Part shown: in pieces, positions 19,563 through 28,577 of the stretch | Numbering within the stretch: position 1 is the first letter of the stretch | Layout: every line of letters begins with the position of its first letter | Assembly (NCBI GenBank): GCA_963789015.1 | Contig: CAWBIU010000004.1 | Coordinates: 1,098,947 to 1,162,946 of the forward strand | Reading direction: 5' to 3' | From: JAOPZW01 sp963789015 | GTDB lineage: Bacteria > Actinomycetota > Thermoleophilia > Solirubrobacterales > Solirubrobacteraceae | Length of the DNA: 64,000 nt | Program-made: the position numbers and the translations under genes | Notes under the pieces: model-generated | Databases searched by the model: none | What the model was told of the DNA's origin: nothing | What the model saw: the letters and a program-made list of their open reading frames with translations, nothing else

Positions 19563-19967
19563 TCAGCGGACGGGCTGGCCGATGCCGAGCAGGTTGCCCT
19601 CGCTGTCGTGGAACCACGCCGCGCGGTCGTCGCGGCCCTTGCTCGGGTAGTTGCCCTCGATGTACGCGATGCCGTCCGTCGTCTCCAGGCCGGGGACGTC
19701 GACCTCTTCGAAGACGACCCCGCGGCGCTTCATCTCCGCGACCGTCTCGTCGAGGTCGTCGACCTCGAAGCCCATCTGGGTGAACGTGCCGGGCGAAGCG
19801 CCCGCCGAGCCGAAGAGGCCGAACTCCTCGCCGCCCGCGAGGCGGTAGAGCAGCCCGCCCGGGCGCTCCTCGGCCGGCTCGAGCCCGAGCTTCTCGGCGT
19901 ACCAGCGCCGTGCGCGGTCGAGATCCTGGCAGGGCAGTCGCGCGGCGGCCTTCACGTTGCGCATCAT
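19563..19967 (-). CDS. VOC/glyoxalase-fold protein
   Basis: 134 residues with the paired beta-alpha-beta3 pattern of the vicinal oxygen chelate superfamily: an opening ARLPCQDLDRARRWYAEKLGLEP, a central EFGLFGSAGASPGT, MGFEVDDLDETVAEM and a closing AAWFHDSEGNLLGIGQ. The last motif is the usual metal Glu region of glyoxalase-like dioxygenase folds. The ATG at 19967 overlaps the aspS stop (ATGA), so it is the last gene of the hisS-aspS operon. The substrate cannot be inferred. Confidence 0.85.
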   Translation of the reverse strand: MMRNVKAAARLPCQDLDRARRWYAEKLGLEPAEERPGGLLYRLAGGEEFGLFGSAGASPGTFTQMGFEVDDLDETVAEMKRRGVVFEEVDVPGLETTDGIAYIEGNYPSKGRDDRAAWFHDSEGNLLGIGQPVR

Positions 19968-21748
19968 CGGCCGGTGGCCTGCGGCTCGCGGGACACGGTC
20001 GAGCGGACGCCGAGCTCGCGCAGCTGGTGCTCGTCGACCGGCGCCGGCGCGCCCGTCATCGGGTCGCCGCCGCTGGCCGTCTTGGGGAAGGCGATGACCT
20101 CGCGGATCGACTCGCGCCCGCCGAGCAGCGCGATCACGCGGTCCAGGCCGAGCGCGATGCCGCCGTGCGGCGGGGCGCCGTAGCGCAGCGCCTCGAGCAG
20201 GAAGCCGAAGCGCGCGTTGGCCTCCTCCTCGCTGAGCCCGATCGTGTCGAAGACCTGCTGCTGGACCTCGGGCGTGTTGATACGGATCGACCCGCCGCCG
20301 AGCTCCCAGCCGTCGACGACGAGGTCGTAGGCGCGCGAGAGCATCGAGCCGGGGTCGTCGAACGAGCCGCTCGGCGCGGTGAACGGGTGGTGGATCGCCG
20401 TCCAGCCGTCGTCGGTGGCCTCGAACATCGGGAAGTCGACGACCCACAGGACGTCGTGGCGGCCCTCGGGGATCAGCTCGAAGCGCCGCCCGAGCTCGAG
20501 GCGCAGCGCGCCGAGCGCCTCGGCCGCGGTCTGCGGCTGGTCGGCGACCATCAGCAGCAGGTCGCCCTCGGCCGACCCGAGCGCGTCGGCCACGGCGCGC
20601 ATCTGCTGCTCGGTGAAGAACTTGGCGATCGGCGAGCGCCACGCGCCGGCGTCGACCCAGGCGTGGGCGACGGCCTGGCCGCCGTGGCGGCGGACGACCT
20701 CGTTGAGCCCCTCGATCTCGCTGCGCGAGAACTCGCGCGGGCCCGCGTTCAGCGCGCGGACGGTCCCGCCGGCCTTGAGCACCGACTCGAAGACGCGGAA
20801 CTCGGAGCCGCGCAGGTGCTCGGAGACGTCGGCGAGCTCCATCCCGAAGCGCGTGTCCGGGCGGTCGCTGCCGAAGCGCAGCAGCGCCTCGGCGTAGCTC
20901 ATGCGCGGCCACGGCGGGGCCGGGACCTCGACGCCGCCGACGGCGAACACGGCCGCCATCACCGACTCGGTGACGCCGATGACGTCGTCCTCCTCGACGA
21001 ACGCCATCTCGAGGTCGAGCTGGGTGAACTCGGGCTGGCGGTCGGCGCGCAGGTCCTCGTCGCGGAAGCAGCGCGCGATCTGGAAGTAGCGCTCGTAGCC
21101 GCTCATCATGAGCAGCTGCTTGAAGAGCTGCGGCGACTGCGGCAGCGCGTACCAGTTGCCGGGCTGCAGGCGCGAGGGGACGAGGAAGTCGCGCGCGCCC
21201 TCGGGCGTCGAGCGCGTGAGGATCGGGGTCTCGATCTCGAGGAAGTCCTGGGCCGAGAGCGTCTCGCGCATCGCGCGCGTGACCTCGTGGCGGAGCGTCA
21301 GCGCGTCGCGCATGCGCTCGCGGCGCAGGTCGATCATGCGGTGGCGCAGGCGCGTGTTCTCGTCGACGGGCACGTCCTCGTCGACCGGGAAGGGCGGCGT
21401 CTCCGCCGTGGCCAGGCGCCGCAGCGAGCGGACGTGGATCTCGATCTCGCCCGTCGGCAGGTTCGGGTTGACGTTCTCGGCGGCGCGCTTGACGACCTCG
21501 CCCTCGACGCTGAGGACGTGCTCGGGGCGCACGTCCTCGGCCACCGTGAAGGCGTCGCCGCTGGCCTGCGGGTGGACGACGAGCTGGACGATCCCGGAGC
21601 GGTCGCGCAGGTCGATGAAGATCAGCCCGCCGTGGTCGCGGCGGCGGTGCACCCAGCCGGCGACGCGGACCTCCTTGCCGCAGCGGTCGGCGCGCAGGGC
21701 GCCGGCCCAGGCGTCGCGGTAGATGTTCGGCGCGGGGGGCTGCTTCAT
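19964..21748 (-). CDS. aspS: Aspartyl-tRNA synthetase
   Basis: 594 residues, full length for bacterial AspRS. Order: an OB-fold anticodon-binding domain (VRVAGWVHRRRDHGGLIFIDLRDRSG), then the class II core with motif 1, motif 2 (ARCFRDEDLRADRQPEFTQLD), the bacterial GAD insertion (about 290-420), and motif 3 (GGIALGLDRVIALLGG). It attaches Asp to tRNA-Asp in the cytoplasm. The ATG overlaps the hisS stop by four bases, as in the hisS-aspS pair found in many bacteria. Frame intact. Confidence 0.97.
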   Translation of the reverse strand: MKQPPAPNIYRDAWAGALRADRCGKEVRVAGWVHRRRDHGGLIFIDLRDRSGIVQLVVHPQASGDAFTVAEDVRPEHVLSVEGEVVKRAAENVNPNLPTGEIEIHVRSLRRLATAETPPFPVDEDVPVDENTRLRHRMIDLRRERMRDALTLRHEVTRAMRETLSAQDFLEIETPILTRSTPEGARDFLVPSRLQPGNWYALPQSPQLFKQLLMMSGYERYFQIARCFRDEDLRADRQPEFTQLDLEMAFVEEDDVIGVTESVMAAVFAVGGVEVPAPPWPRMSYAEALLRFGSDRPDTRFGMELADVSEHLRGSEFRVFESVLKAGGTVRALNAGPREFSRSEIEGLNEVVRRHGGQAVAHAWVDAGAWRSPIAKFFTEQQMRAVADALGSAEGDLLLMVADQPQTAAEALGALRLELGRRFELIPEGRHDVLWVVDFPMFEATDDGWTAIHHPFTAPSGSFDDPGSMLSRAYDLVVDGWELGGGSIRINTPEVQQQVFDTIGLSEEEANARFGFLLEALRYGAPPHGGIALGLDRVIALLGGRESIREVIAFPKTASGGDPMTGAPAPVDEHQLRELGVRSTVSREPQATGR

Positions 21749-22999
21749 GCCGGATGACGTCCCTTCAGCGTGCGGGCGACGGCGGCCGAGGCGGATTCCA
21801 CGACCTCCTGCTCGCCGCTCTCCATGTCCTTGAGGGAGATGCCCTCGTCGCCGAGGATCGCAACGTAGCGGGCGCCGAGGCGGTCGGCCTGCTTGAGCTG
21901 GCCCTTGAGCGAGCGCCCCGCGAGCTCCTGCTGGACGGCGAGCCCGGCGCGCCGCGCCTCGCTGGCCAGCGCGAACGCGTCGACGGCGCCGTCGGCCTTG
22001 GCGCTGGCCACGAACAGGTCGACGACGGGCTCGGCCTCGGGGCGCGGGTCGGCGGCGAGGAGGATGCGCTCGATGCCCGCGGCCCAGCCGGTTCCGGGCG
22101 TCGGGCGGCCGCCGAGCATCTCGATCAGCCCGTCGTAGCGGCCGCCGCCGCCGACGCCCGACTGGGCGCCGAGCGCGTCGGAGGTGAACTCGAACACCGT
22201 GCGCGTGTAGTAGTCCAGCCCGCGCACGAGGGCAGGGTCGATCTCGTAGGGCACCCCGGCGGCGTCGAGCAGCGCCCGGACGGCGGCGAAGTGCTCGGCG
22301 TCCTCGGGCGAGAGGTGGTCGATCAGCAGCGGCGCGTCGGCGACGACGGCGAGCGTGCCCGGATGATCGGAGTCGAAGGCGCGCAGCGGGTTGAGGTCGA
22401 TGCGCGCGCGCACGTCGTCGGACAGCTCGTCCGGCGCGGCTGCGCAGGTGGTTCTGCAGCAGCTCGCGGTAGTCGTGGCGCGCCTGCGCGGAGCCGAGGC
22501 TGCCGAGGCGCAGGCGGACGTCGCGCACGCCGAGCTCGTCGAGCAGCGCGTGCAGGAGCAGGATCGACTCGGCGTCGACGGCGGGGTCGTCGGAGCCGAT
22601 CGCCTCGGAGCCGATCTGCCAGAACTGGCGGAAGCGCCCGGCCTGCGGCTTCTCCTGGCGGAAGAAGCTCGACAGGTACCAGAGCTTGACCGGCTGGGCG
22701 AGCTGGTGCATGCCGTGCTCGAGGTAGGCGCGGCACGTCGGCGCGGTGCCCTCGGGGCGCAGCGTGACCGAGCGCCCGCCGGCGTCCTCGAACGTGTACA
22801 TCTCCTTCTGGACGATGTCGGTCGACTCGCCGACGCCGCGTGCGAACAGCTCGGTCGCCTCGAATGCGGGCGTCTCGATGCGCCGGTAGCCGGCGGACTC
22901 GAGCACGCGGCGCGCGGTCGCCTCGACGGCGCGGCGCGCCGGCTCGTCTCCCGGGAGCACGTCGTACGTGCCCCGGGGCGCCTGCAGCCGCTCGCTCAC
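21745..22999 (-). CDS. hisS: Histidyl-tRNA synthetase, frameshifted in this sequence
   Basis: Class II synthetase. N-terminal MSERLQAPRGTYDVLPGD, motif 1, motif 2 (SSFFRQEKPQAGRFRQFWQIG), then a frame change at about 22427-22433 (LQNHLRSRAG to DELSDDVRARID). The rest has the histidine signature LVRGLDYYTRTVFEF, motif 3 region GTGWAAGIERIL and a C-terminal anticodon-binding domain. All motifs of a working enzyme are present, and the gene is essential, so one lost base in GCCGGACG is most likely a sequencing error. It overlaps the hydrolase stop (ATGA) upstream and aspS downstream. Confidence 0.93.
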
Positions 23000-23634
23000 C
23001 GCGCGTGCTCGGCCAGGAATGGGTTCGACGCCCGCTCCCGGCCGAGGCTGGTGACGCCCATGTGGCCGGGCAGGACGGCGGTGTCGTCGGGGTAGCGGTC
23101 GAGCAGCGTGGCGATCGAGGCCATGAGCGTGCCGTGGTCGCCGCCCGGCAGGTCGGTGCGCCCGACCGAGCCCTGGAAGAGGACGTCGCCGGAGAGCAGG
23201 ACGCCCTCGTCCTCGATCGCGTAGGTGACGTGGCCGGGGCTGTGGCCGGGCGTGAAGACGACGTCGATCTCGAAGCCGGCGAGGCTGAGGCGCTCGCCGC
23301 CCTCGACCGTCTCGTCGGCGTCGTAGCTCTCGAACGGCCCGAACTCCGGCCAGGAGACGTAGCTGTTGATGTCGGCCAGGACCTCGACCTCGAGCTTGGG
23401 GCAGTACACCGGCGCGCCGGTGGCCCGGGCGACGGGCGCGACCGCGCCGATGTGGTCGAAGTGGGTGTGGGTGAGCAGGATCGCCTCGAGCGTGGAGCCG
23501 GATTCCTCGATGGCGGCGAGGAGCCGCTCGGGCTCGTCGCCCGGGTCGACGAGCAGCGCGCGGTCGGCGCCCGCGCGGCGGAACAGGAAGGCGTTCTCCT
23601 GCAGCGGCCCGACGGTGAGCATCGCGAGATCCAT
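22996..23634 (-). CDS. Metallo-beta-lactamase-fold hydrolase (GloB-like)
   Basis: 212 residues. Carries the dinuclear zinc motif HTHFDH and the later ligands GHSPGH, SGDVLF and a final PGHMG His, in the order of hydroxyacylglutathione hydrolase/YcbL-type enzymes. It lacks the extended C-terminal domain of eukaryotic glyoxalase II, so a small-thioester hydrolase or related function is possible. ATG 23634 has GGGGGAGGG about 10 bases upstream. It lies five bases after the membrane protein gene and overlaps hisS, the usual hisS-operon position of this family in actinobacteria. Confidence 0.9.
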   Translation of the reverse strand: MDLAMLTVGPLQENAFLFRRAGADRALLVDPGDEPERLLAAIEESGSTLEAILLTHTHFDHIGAVAPVARATGAPVYCPKLEVEVLADINSYVSWPEFGPFESYDADETVEGGERLSLAGFEIDVVFTPGHSPGHVTYAIEDEGVLLSGDVLFQGSVGRTDLPGGDHGTLMASIATLLDRYPDDTAVLPGHMGVTSLGRERASNPFLAEHAR

Positions 23635-23639
23635 CTCGC

Positions 23640-23994
23640 TCAGCGCCCTCCCCCCTTCAGCTTCTGCTGGCGGCGGCGGTAGAAGAACGAGTCGGTGTAG
23701 AAGCCGAGCGGGATGTAGATGAGCAGCATGAAGCCGCCGAGCGCGATCGCGCTGGGGATCGACTGGCCGAAGCGCGAAGATGACGACGGCGACGAAGATC
23801 ACCACGGCGATCAGCGCGCGGTTGGCCGCGCTGCGCCACGACGGCGGGCGCGCGTAGCGGTCCATCCGCGCCTGCTTGGACGCGGCCTTGCGGTCGGCGG
23901 GGCTCGGCGGGCGACTCGTGCGCCCGCGGATCTCGACCTGTCCGGCCGCGTTGCCGCGGTGCTTCGTGCGTCGCTTGCGTTTCGTCTGAGCCAT
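23640..23994 (-). CDS. Small membrane protein, frameshifted
   Basis: About 117 residues. A basic N-terminus (MAQTKRKRRTKHRGNAAG), a soluble segment RPPSPADRKAASKQARMDRYARPPSWRS, and two TM helices: NRALIAVVIFVAVVIFAF, then SIPSAIALGGFMLLIYIPLGFY, ending FFYRRRQQKLKGGGR. The two helices lie in different frames; removing one G near 23775 (TTCGCGCTTCGG) joins them. First gene of the hydrolase-hisS-aspS operon. Function unknown. Confidence 0.7.
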
Positions 23995-24040
23995 GTGCGT
24001 TCGGCGGGCGGTGGGACGGGATTCCGCCCGCAACGCAAGG

Positions 24041-25309
24041 TTAGTCGCTGCGGCGTGGTTGCCGGACGCCGAGCGCCGACGCCATCGCGTCGTAGACCTC
24101 GGTGTTGTCGATGACGCCGGCGAGACGCTCGGAGCCGGGGCCCTCGCTCGTGAACGGGACGTCGGCGCCGGTGTGGCCGGTCGTCGTCCAGTCGGCGTTG
24201 ATGGTCAGGCCGTTCGTGCCGGGCACGGTGAACGGGCCGTCGCTGCTGTCCTCGGCGCCGTCCTCGACGGTCAGGCCGCCGCACTCGTGGTCGGCTCCGA
24301 CGATGACGAGCGTGTCGGGGTGGCTGCGCGCGTACTCGCGCGCGATCGCCACGGAGTCGTCGAGCGCCTTGCCCGACTCGATGACGCGCTTGGCGTTGTT
24401 GTTGTGGCTCATCTCGTCGATCGCCTCCTCCTCGACCATGAGGAAGAAGCCCTTCTTGCTCCTGTCGAGCGTCGCGATGGCCTTCCTGGTCATGTCCGGC
24501 AGCGGGACGACGGGGTCGTACTCGTCGCCTTCGCCCTCGGCGCGCTGCTGGAACATCTCCTCGTTGGCGAACAGGCCGAGCAGCTTCCTGCCCTTGGCGT
24601 TCGCGAGCGCGCTCGGGCTGGACACGTACTCGTAGCCGGCGGCCTGGGCGGCCTCGATCAGGTTGCCCTTGTCCGAGCTGGACTGCTCCTCGGGGTCGTC
24701 GGGCGGGTTGTCGGGGAAGGCGCCGGCGGTGCCTTCGGGCAGCCAGCGGTCCTCGCCGCCGCCGAGGATCACGTCGGGCTTGGACTCCTCGATGTACTGG
24801 CGCGCGATCTCGCTCTGCTCGTCGCGGTCCGGGACGTGGGCGCCGAAGGCGGCCGGCGTGGCGTCGGTGACCTGCGAGGTGGTCACGAGGCCGGTCGACT
24901 TGCCGAGCTTGCGGGCCTGCTCGAGGATCGTCGGCACGGCGGTGCCGTCGTTGTCGACGCCGACGGCGCCGTTGAGCGTCTTGATGCCGCTCGCGTACGC
25001 GGTGGCCGAGGCGGCCGAGTCGGTGACGGTGGTGGTCGGGTCCTCCGGGTCGGTGCGGACGAGCCCGGCCAGGGTCAGCTTGTCCATGTTGAGCGGCGTG
25101 GTGAGGCCGACGTTGGCCTCGCGGATGAGGTTGCGGTGCGCCTGCCCCATGCCGTCGCCGACGAAGAAGATGACGTTCCTGGCCGGCCCGGCGTTCGCGG
25201 CCCGGCCGTGCTTGGAGCCGGACGACGCGATCGCGATCGACGCGATGCCGGTGGCTGCGATCACGGTCGCGGCGAGGGCGACCGTCCCCCGGTTCCTCCT
25301 GATGCCCAT
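24041..25309 (-). CDS. Secreted alkaline phosphatase (PhoA family)
   Basis: 422 residues from the ATG at 25309, which follows GGAGGT. Signal peptide at about 1-31. Family motifs: NVIFFVGDGMG (metal-binding Asp), VTDSAASATAYASG with the nucleophilic Ser, EEEAIDEMSHNNN, VGADHECGG and a final TGHTG His ligand. It removes phosphate from organic esters outside the membrane. The protein is shorter than many actinobacterial PhoA but lacks no core motif. It lies upstream of, and apart from, the hisS operon; no Pho box was recognised. Confidence 0.93.
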   Translation of the reverse strand: MGIRRNRGTVALAATVIAATGIASIAIASSGSKHGRAANAGPARNVIFFVGDGMGQAHRNLIREANVGLTTPLNMDKLTLAGLVRTDPEDPTTTVTDSAASATAYASGIKTLNGAVGVDNDGTAVPTILEQARKLGKSTGLVTTSQVTDATPAAFGAHVPDRDEQSEIARQYIEESKPDVILGGGEDRWLPEGTAGAFPDNPPDDPEEQSSSDKGNLIEAAQAAGYEYVSSPSALANAKGRKLLGLFANEEMFQQRAEGEGDEYDPVVPLPDMTRKAIATLDRSKKGFFLMVEEEAIDEMSHNNNAKRVIESGKALDDSVAIAREYARSHPDTLVIVGADHECGGLTVEDGAEDSSDGPFTVPGTNGLTINADWTTTGHTGADVPFTSEGPGSERLAGVIDNTEVYDAMASALGVRQPRRSD

Positions 25310-25385
25310 GTGACCTCCGAGTGTCGCTCGTGTGCGGGCGGCGGGCACGCTGTCGGATCGCGGTCACGAGGTTGTGAACGTCTCG

Positions 25386-26330
25386 CTAGACGACGAGCGC
25401 TCCGTCCTTCAGCACCGGTGTCCCATCCACGGTGAGTGAGGCGTCGGTGACGACGCAGTCGAGGTGGATCGGGACCGAGACGGTGCCGCCGATGCCCATC
25501 GAGGCGCCGAAGGCGACGTGGACGGTGCCGATGATCTTCTCGTCCTCGAGGACGTTGCCGGTCAGGTGGGCGCGGTCGTTCGTGCCGACCCCGAGCTCGG
25601 CGACCGTGCGGCCGTCGTCGCCGTGCTCGGCCAGCGCGGCGTAGAGCTGCTCGCCCTGGGGTCCGGTCGCGTTCGCGAGCCTGCCGTCTTCGATCGTCAG
25701 CGTGGACGGCTCGGGCTCGGTCAGACCGATGGCGGCGATCGAGCGGACGACGAGCGTGCCCTCGCCGCCGGCGGGCGAGATGAAGCCCTCGCCGCACGGG
25801 AGGTTGCCGAACGCGCCGGGGGCGGTGAGGTTCCCGTCGTCGCGGATCCCGGGCCGGCCTCTCAGGTCGAAGCGCGCGTCGCTGCCGAGCGGGCAGGTGA
25901 CGTGGGCCTCCTCGGCCTGATCGAGCAGGTCGGCGATCGCGCGCGAGCGCGCGCCGAGGGCGTCGAAGTCGATGTCCATGAGCCGCGCGAGGAGGTCGGG
26001 CGTGACGCCCGGCAGGGTCGCGCCGCGGGCGCCGGCCTCGCTGGCGCGCTTGCGCGCGAGCGTGTGGCTCAGCGAGCGGGTGGCGGGCGCGATGAAGACG
26101 TCGCACGCGGCCATCGCCGCGGCGATCGTGGCGGGCGGCTCGGTGCCGTTGGCCGCGCGCTGAGCCATGACGGTGAGGACGGCATCGCCGCCGGCCTGCG
26201 TGGCCGCTCGTCTGAGGCGCTCGCCGAGATCCTGGAGCGGCTCGTCGACGATCACGACGACGTCCTCGCCGGGCTGGACGGCGAGGCAGCGCTCGACGAC
26301 GGTCTGCACGGCCCGATCGAGGTCGCTCAT
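25386..26330 (-). CDS. Leucyl aminopeptidase T-like metalloprotein (M29 family)
   Basis: 314 residues. The C-terminal half has the M29 pattern GEGFISPAGGEGT, ELGVGTNDRA, DEKIIGTVHVAFG and PIHLDCVV, which supply Glu, His, Tyr/Asp metal ligands in aminopeptidase T. The N-terminal part is a Rossmann-like domain starting QPGEDVVVIVDEP. It is likely a cobalt/zinc-dependent exopeptidase or a related hydrolase. Only 26 bases separate its start from the divergent cupin gene, so at least one of the two transcripts may be leaderless. Confidence 0.85.
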   Translation of the reverse strand: MSDLDRAVQTVVERCLAVQPGEDVVVIVDEPLQDLGERLRRAATQAGGDAVLTVMAQRAANGTEPPATIAAAMAACDVFIAPATRSLSHTLARKRASEAGARGATLPGVTPDLLARLMDIDFDALGARSRAIADLLDQAEEAHVTCPLGSDARFDLRGRPGIRDDGNLTAPGAFGNLPCGEGFISPAGGEGTLVVRSIAAIGLTEPEPSTLTIEDGRLANATGPQGEQLYAALAEHGDDGRTVAELGVGTNDRAHLTGNVLEDEKIIGTVHVAFGASMGIGGTVSVPIHLDCVVTDASLTVDGTPVLKDGALVV

Positions 26331-26356
26331 CGCGTGCGGAGTCTAGAGTCGGAGGC

Positions 26357-26824
26357 GTGGACGGGAACGAGGCCTGGCATCGGTCGCTGCATGGTGTTCG
26401 CGGCTCCGAGCTGAGTGAGGACACCGCGCAGACGCCCGGGATGACGCGCTACGAGGCGATCTCCGGGGTGCGGACGGGGTCGCGCAAGCTGTGGATGGGA
26501 AGGACGCACGTCGCGCCGGGGATGGTGTCGTCGGATCACCACCACGGCGAGGCGGAGACGGGGATCTACGTGGTGAGCGGGCACCCGGTGTTCGTGTTCC
26601 TGTCCGGGGACTCTTCGGAGCGTCGTCTGGAGACATCGCCGGGCGACTACGTCTATGTCCCACCGTTCGTGCCGCACCGCGAGGAGAACCCGTCTGCTGA
26701 CGAGGAGGCGGTCGTGGTGATCGCGCGCTCGACGCAGGAGGGGATCGTCGTGAACCTGCCGAGCCTGCGCGCGCACGTGCCCGAGCTCGACGAGTACGTC
26801 GCGTCGCTGCGCCTTGACCCGTAG
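26357..26824 (+). CDS. Cupin-domain protein
   Basis: 155 residues; GTG start 5 bases after GGAGG. A single cupin barrel: motif 1 SSDHHHGEAETGIYVVSG with three His and a Glu, motif 2 PGDYVYVPPFVPHREENP. These are the usual metal ligands. Substrate unknown. It overlaps the beginning of the transporter gene downstream, which suggests a shared transcript. Confidence 0.85.
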   Translation: MDGNEAWHRSLHGVRGSELSEDTAQTPGMTRYEAISGVRTGSRKLWMGRTHVAPGMVSSDHHHGEAETGIYVVSGHPVFVFLSGDSSERRLETSPGDYVYVPPFVPHREENPSADEEAVVVIARSTQEGIVVNLPSLRAHVPELDEYVASLRLDP

Positions 26825-27757
26825 CGTCGTCTGGGCCCTGTACGCGGTGCTGGTCGGCGTCTGGTCGAGCACCTGGGTCGCGATCAAGATCGGGCTGGAG
26901 GGCACGCCGCCGTTGCTGGGCGCGGGGATCAGGTTCTTCGTCGCCGGCCTGGGGTTGCTCGTGATCGCGCGTGTGCTGCGGCGCTCCCTGTCGACGGACT
27001 GGTTGCTCGCCGCCGTCCTGGGCGCGCTCCCCTTCGCGTGCGCGTACGGGTTGATCTACTGGGGCGAGCAGTACGTGCCTTCCGGGTTGGCCGCGGTGCT
27101 GTTCGGGGTGCTGCCCGATCTACGTCGCCCTGATGGCATCGGTGGTGCTGGCCGACGAACCTTTGCGCGCCCGCCTGCTCGTCGGCGTGTTCATCGCTCT
27201 TGGCGGGCTCGTCCTGGCCTTCGGCGAGAGCGTCGGCTTTGGGCGAGGGCCGCTACGCCGTGGCGGGCGCTCTGGCGTGCGTCTGCGCGCCGCTGGCCAG
27301 CGCGGTGGGCAACGTGTCGATCAAGAAGCGCGTGGGTGCGACGGACGCGCTCGTGCTCAACGGCTGGGCGATGCTCGGCGGCGGGCTGCTGCTGCTCGTG
27401 GTGTCGGCGGTGTCGGAGACCTGGTCGTCTGCCGTCTGGGACTCTCGGACCCTGGGCTCCATCGCCTACCTGGCGGCGCTTGGCTCCGCGTTCAGCTTCG
27501 TCACGTTGACGGTGCTGTTGCGCGAGCTCCCCGCCGTGACGATCTCGTTCATAGCGTTGCTGCTGCCCTTCGGAGCACTCGTGTTCGGAGCCCTTCTGTA
27601 CTCCGAGGCGTTGACCCTGCCTGCCATCGCCGGCGCGGCGTTGGTGGCCGCGGGCATCGTCGTCGCCCAGTGGCCCGGCCGAGCCCGGTCAGCGGATCGC
27701 GCGCAAGTCGCGCTCGACGGCCCGCTCGAGCCCGCGCAGACGCCGGAGGCGCGGTGA
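26814..27757 (+). CDS. EamA/DMT-family transporter, frameshifted twice
   Basis: About 315 residues and ten TM helices in two EamA repeats. The first repeat opens VVWALYAVLVGVWSSTWVAIKIGLEG, with GIRFFVAGLGLL. The frame changes at about 27117 (VLP to IYVALMASVVLADEPL) and again at about 27240 (GESVGFG to GEGRYAVAGALACV). The second repeat ends ALTLPAIAGAALVAAGIVVAQW. The protein is otherwise continuous, so two single-base errors are likely. Probable TTG start at 26814 overlaps the cupin stop. A metabolite exporter of unknown substrate. Confidence 0.8.
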
Positions 27758-27779
27758 CTTCGTCGGGTGGCGCGCCGAC

Positions 27780-28355
27780 CTAGGCCCGGCCGCCGCGCGA
27801 GTCCAGCCGCCGCGTGACGGTCTGGGCGATCACCGTGCCGAGCAGAGAGCCGACGATCACGTCGCCCGGGAAGTGGACGCCGGTGTGGACGCGTGAGTAG
27901 GCGACGGTGGCGGCGAGGAGGCGGAGGGCGGCGCCTTCGCGATCGAGGACGTGCGAGGTGCCGGTGGCGAAGGCGAACGCACTCGCGGCGTGCCCCGACG
28001 GGAGCGAGCCGGACGCCGGCATGTCGACATGCCGCGCGAGCGGGACCTTGCTCGCGACCCGGTCGGGACGGTGGCGCCGGAGGATCGGCTTGGCGACGAG
28101 GTTGACGATGGCGCTGGCGACGGCGGTCGACGCCAGGCCGGTCTTCGCCGCCTGCCGGCCTTTGTGTCCGCGCCCGGCCGCGACGGCCAGGGCGAGCCCG
28201 ATCCAAACGAACGAGTGGTCCGCCGCCCGCGAGAGGTCGCGCATCGCCCGGTCGAGCGACGGCGACGGCGTGGCAGCGACGGCGGCGTACACGGCGAGGT
28301 CAATGCGCTCGGCATCGATCAGCCACTGGGGTCGTCGGCGGCGGACGGGTTCCAC
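27780..28355 (-). CDS. PAP2-family membrane phosphatase
   Basis: 191 residues with the three PAP2 motifs: KPILRRHRP (C1), SLPSGHAASAF (C2, catalytic His) and SRVHTGVHFPGDVIVG (C3, His and Asp). About four to five TM helices surround them. It dephosphorylates lipid phosphates such as undecaprenyl pyrophosphate or phosphatidic acid at the outer face of the membrane; the substrate is not resolved. It converges with the transporter gene. Confidence 0.92.
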   Translation of the reverse strand: MEPVRRRRPQWLIDAERIDLAVYAAVAATPSPSLDRAMRDLSRAADHSFVWIGLALAVAAGRGHKGRQAAKTGLASTAVASAIVNLVAKPILRRHRPDRVASKVPLARHVDMPASGSLPSGHAASAFAFATGTSHVLDREGAALRLLAATVAYSRVHTGVHFPGDVIVGSLLGTVIAQTVTRRLDSRGGRA

Positions 28356-28420
28356 GGCGCGGACGCTACTTCAGCGCGCCGCTGGGACCCAGCGCGCGCC
28401 GCTAAACTCCGCGCCTCCCC

Positions 28421-28494
28421 GCCGGAGTAGCTCAGTCGGTTAGAGCAGCGGAATCATAATCCGCGTGTCGGGGGTTCGAGTCCCTCCTCCGGCA
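28421..28494 (+). tRNA. tRNA with CAT anticodon (Met elongator, or Ile2)
   Basis: 74 bases. Acceptor stem GCCGGAG/CTCCGGC pairs perfectly with discriminator A. D-arm GCTCAGTCGGTTAGAGC; anticodon arm GCGGA-ATCATAA-TCCGC; T-arm GGGGG-TTCGAGT-CCCTC. CCA is not encoded. A CAT anticodon means elongator tRNA-Met, or tRNA-Ile2 if the C is modified to lysidine; sequence alone does not decide. A terminator hairpin starts 6 bases after it and a tyrosine recombinase gene lies 83 bases downstream. Confidence 0.93.
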
Positions 28495-28499
28495 TCAGA

Positions 28500-28522
28500 A
28501 AAGCCCTGCATAGCGGGGCTTT
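28500..28522 (+). terminator. Rho-independent terminator after the tRNA
   Basis: AAAGCCC (28500-28506), a 9-base loop, then GGGCTTT (28516-28522) followed by CGTCGTTCT. Perfect 7-bp stem with the T run built into its 3' arm, directly after the tRNA. Confidence 0.6.
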
Positions 28523-28555
28523 CGTCGTTCTCTGGACGTTCGATGGGTGGCGAAC

Positions 28556-28576
28556 TTGGTCCCCATTTGGTCCCCA
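28556..28576 (+). repeat. Tandem TTGGTCCCCA repeats before the integrase
   Basis: Two exact copies of TTGGTCCCCA start at 28556 and 28567, one base apart from being adjacent, between the tRNA and the recombinase start; a shorter GGTCCC follows at about 28580. Short phased direct repeats here are what arm-type integrase or excisionase sites look like, but this is not proven. Confidence 0.4.
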
Positions 28577-28577
28577 G

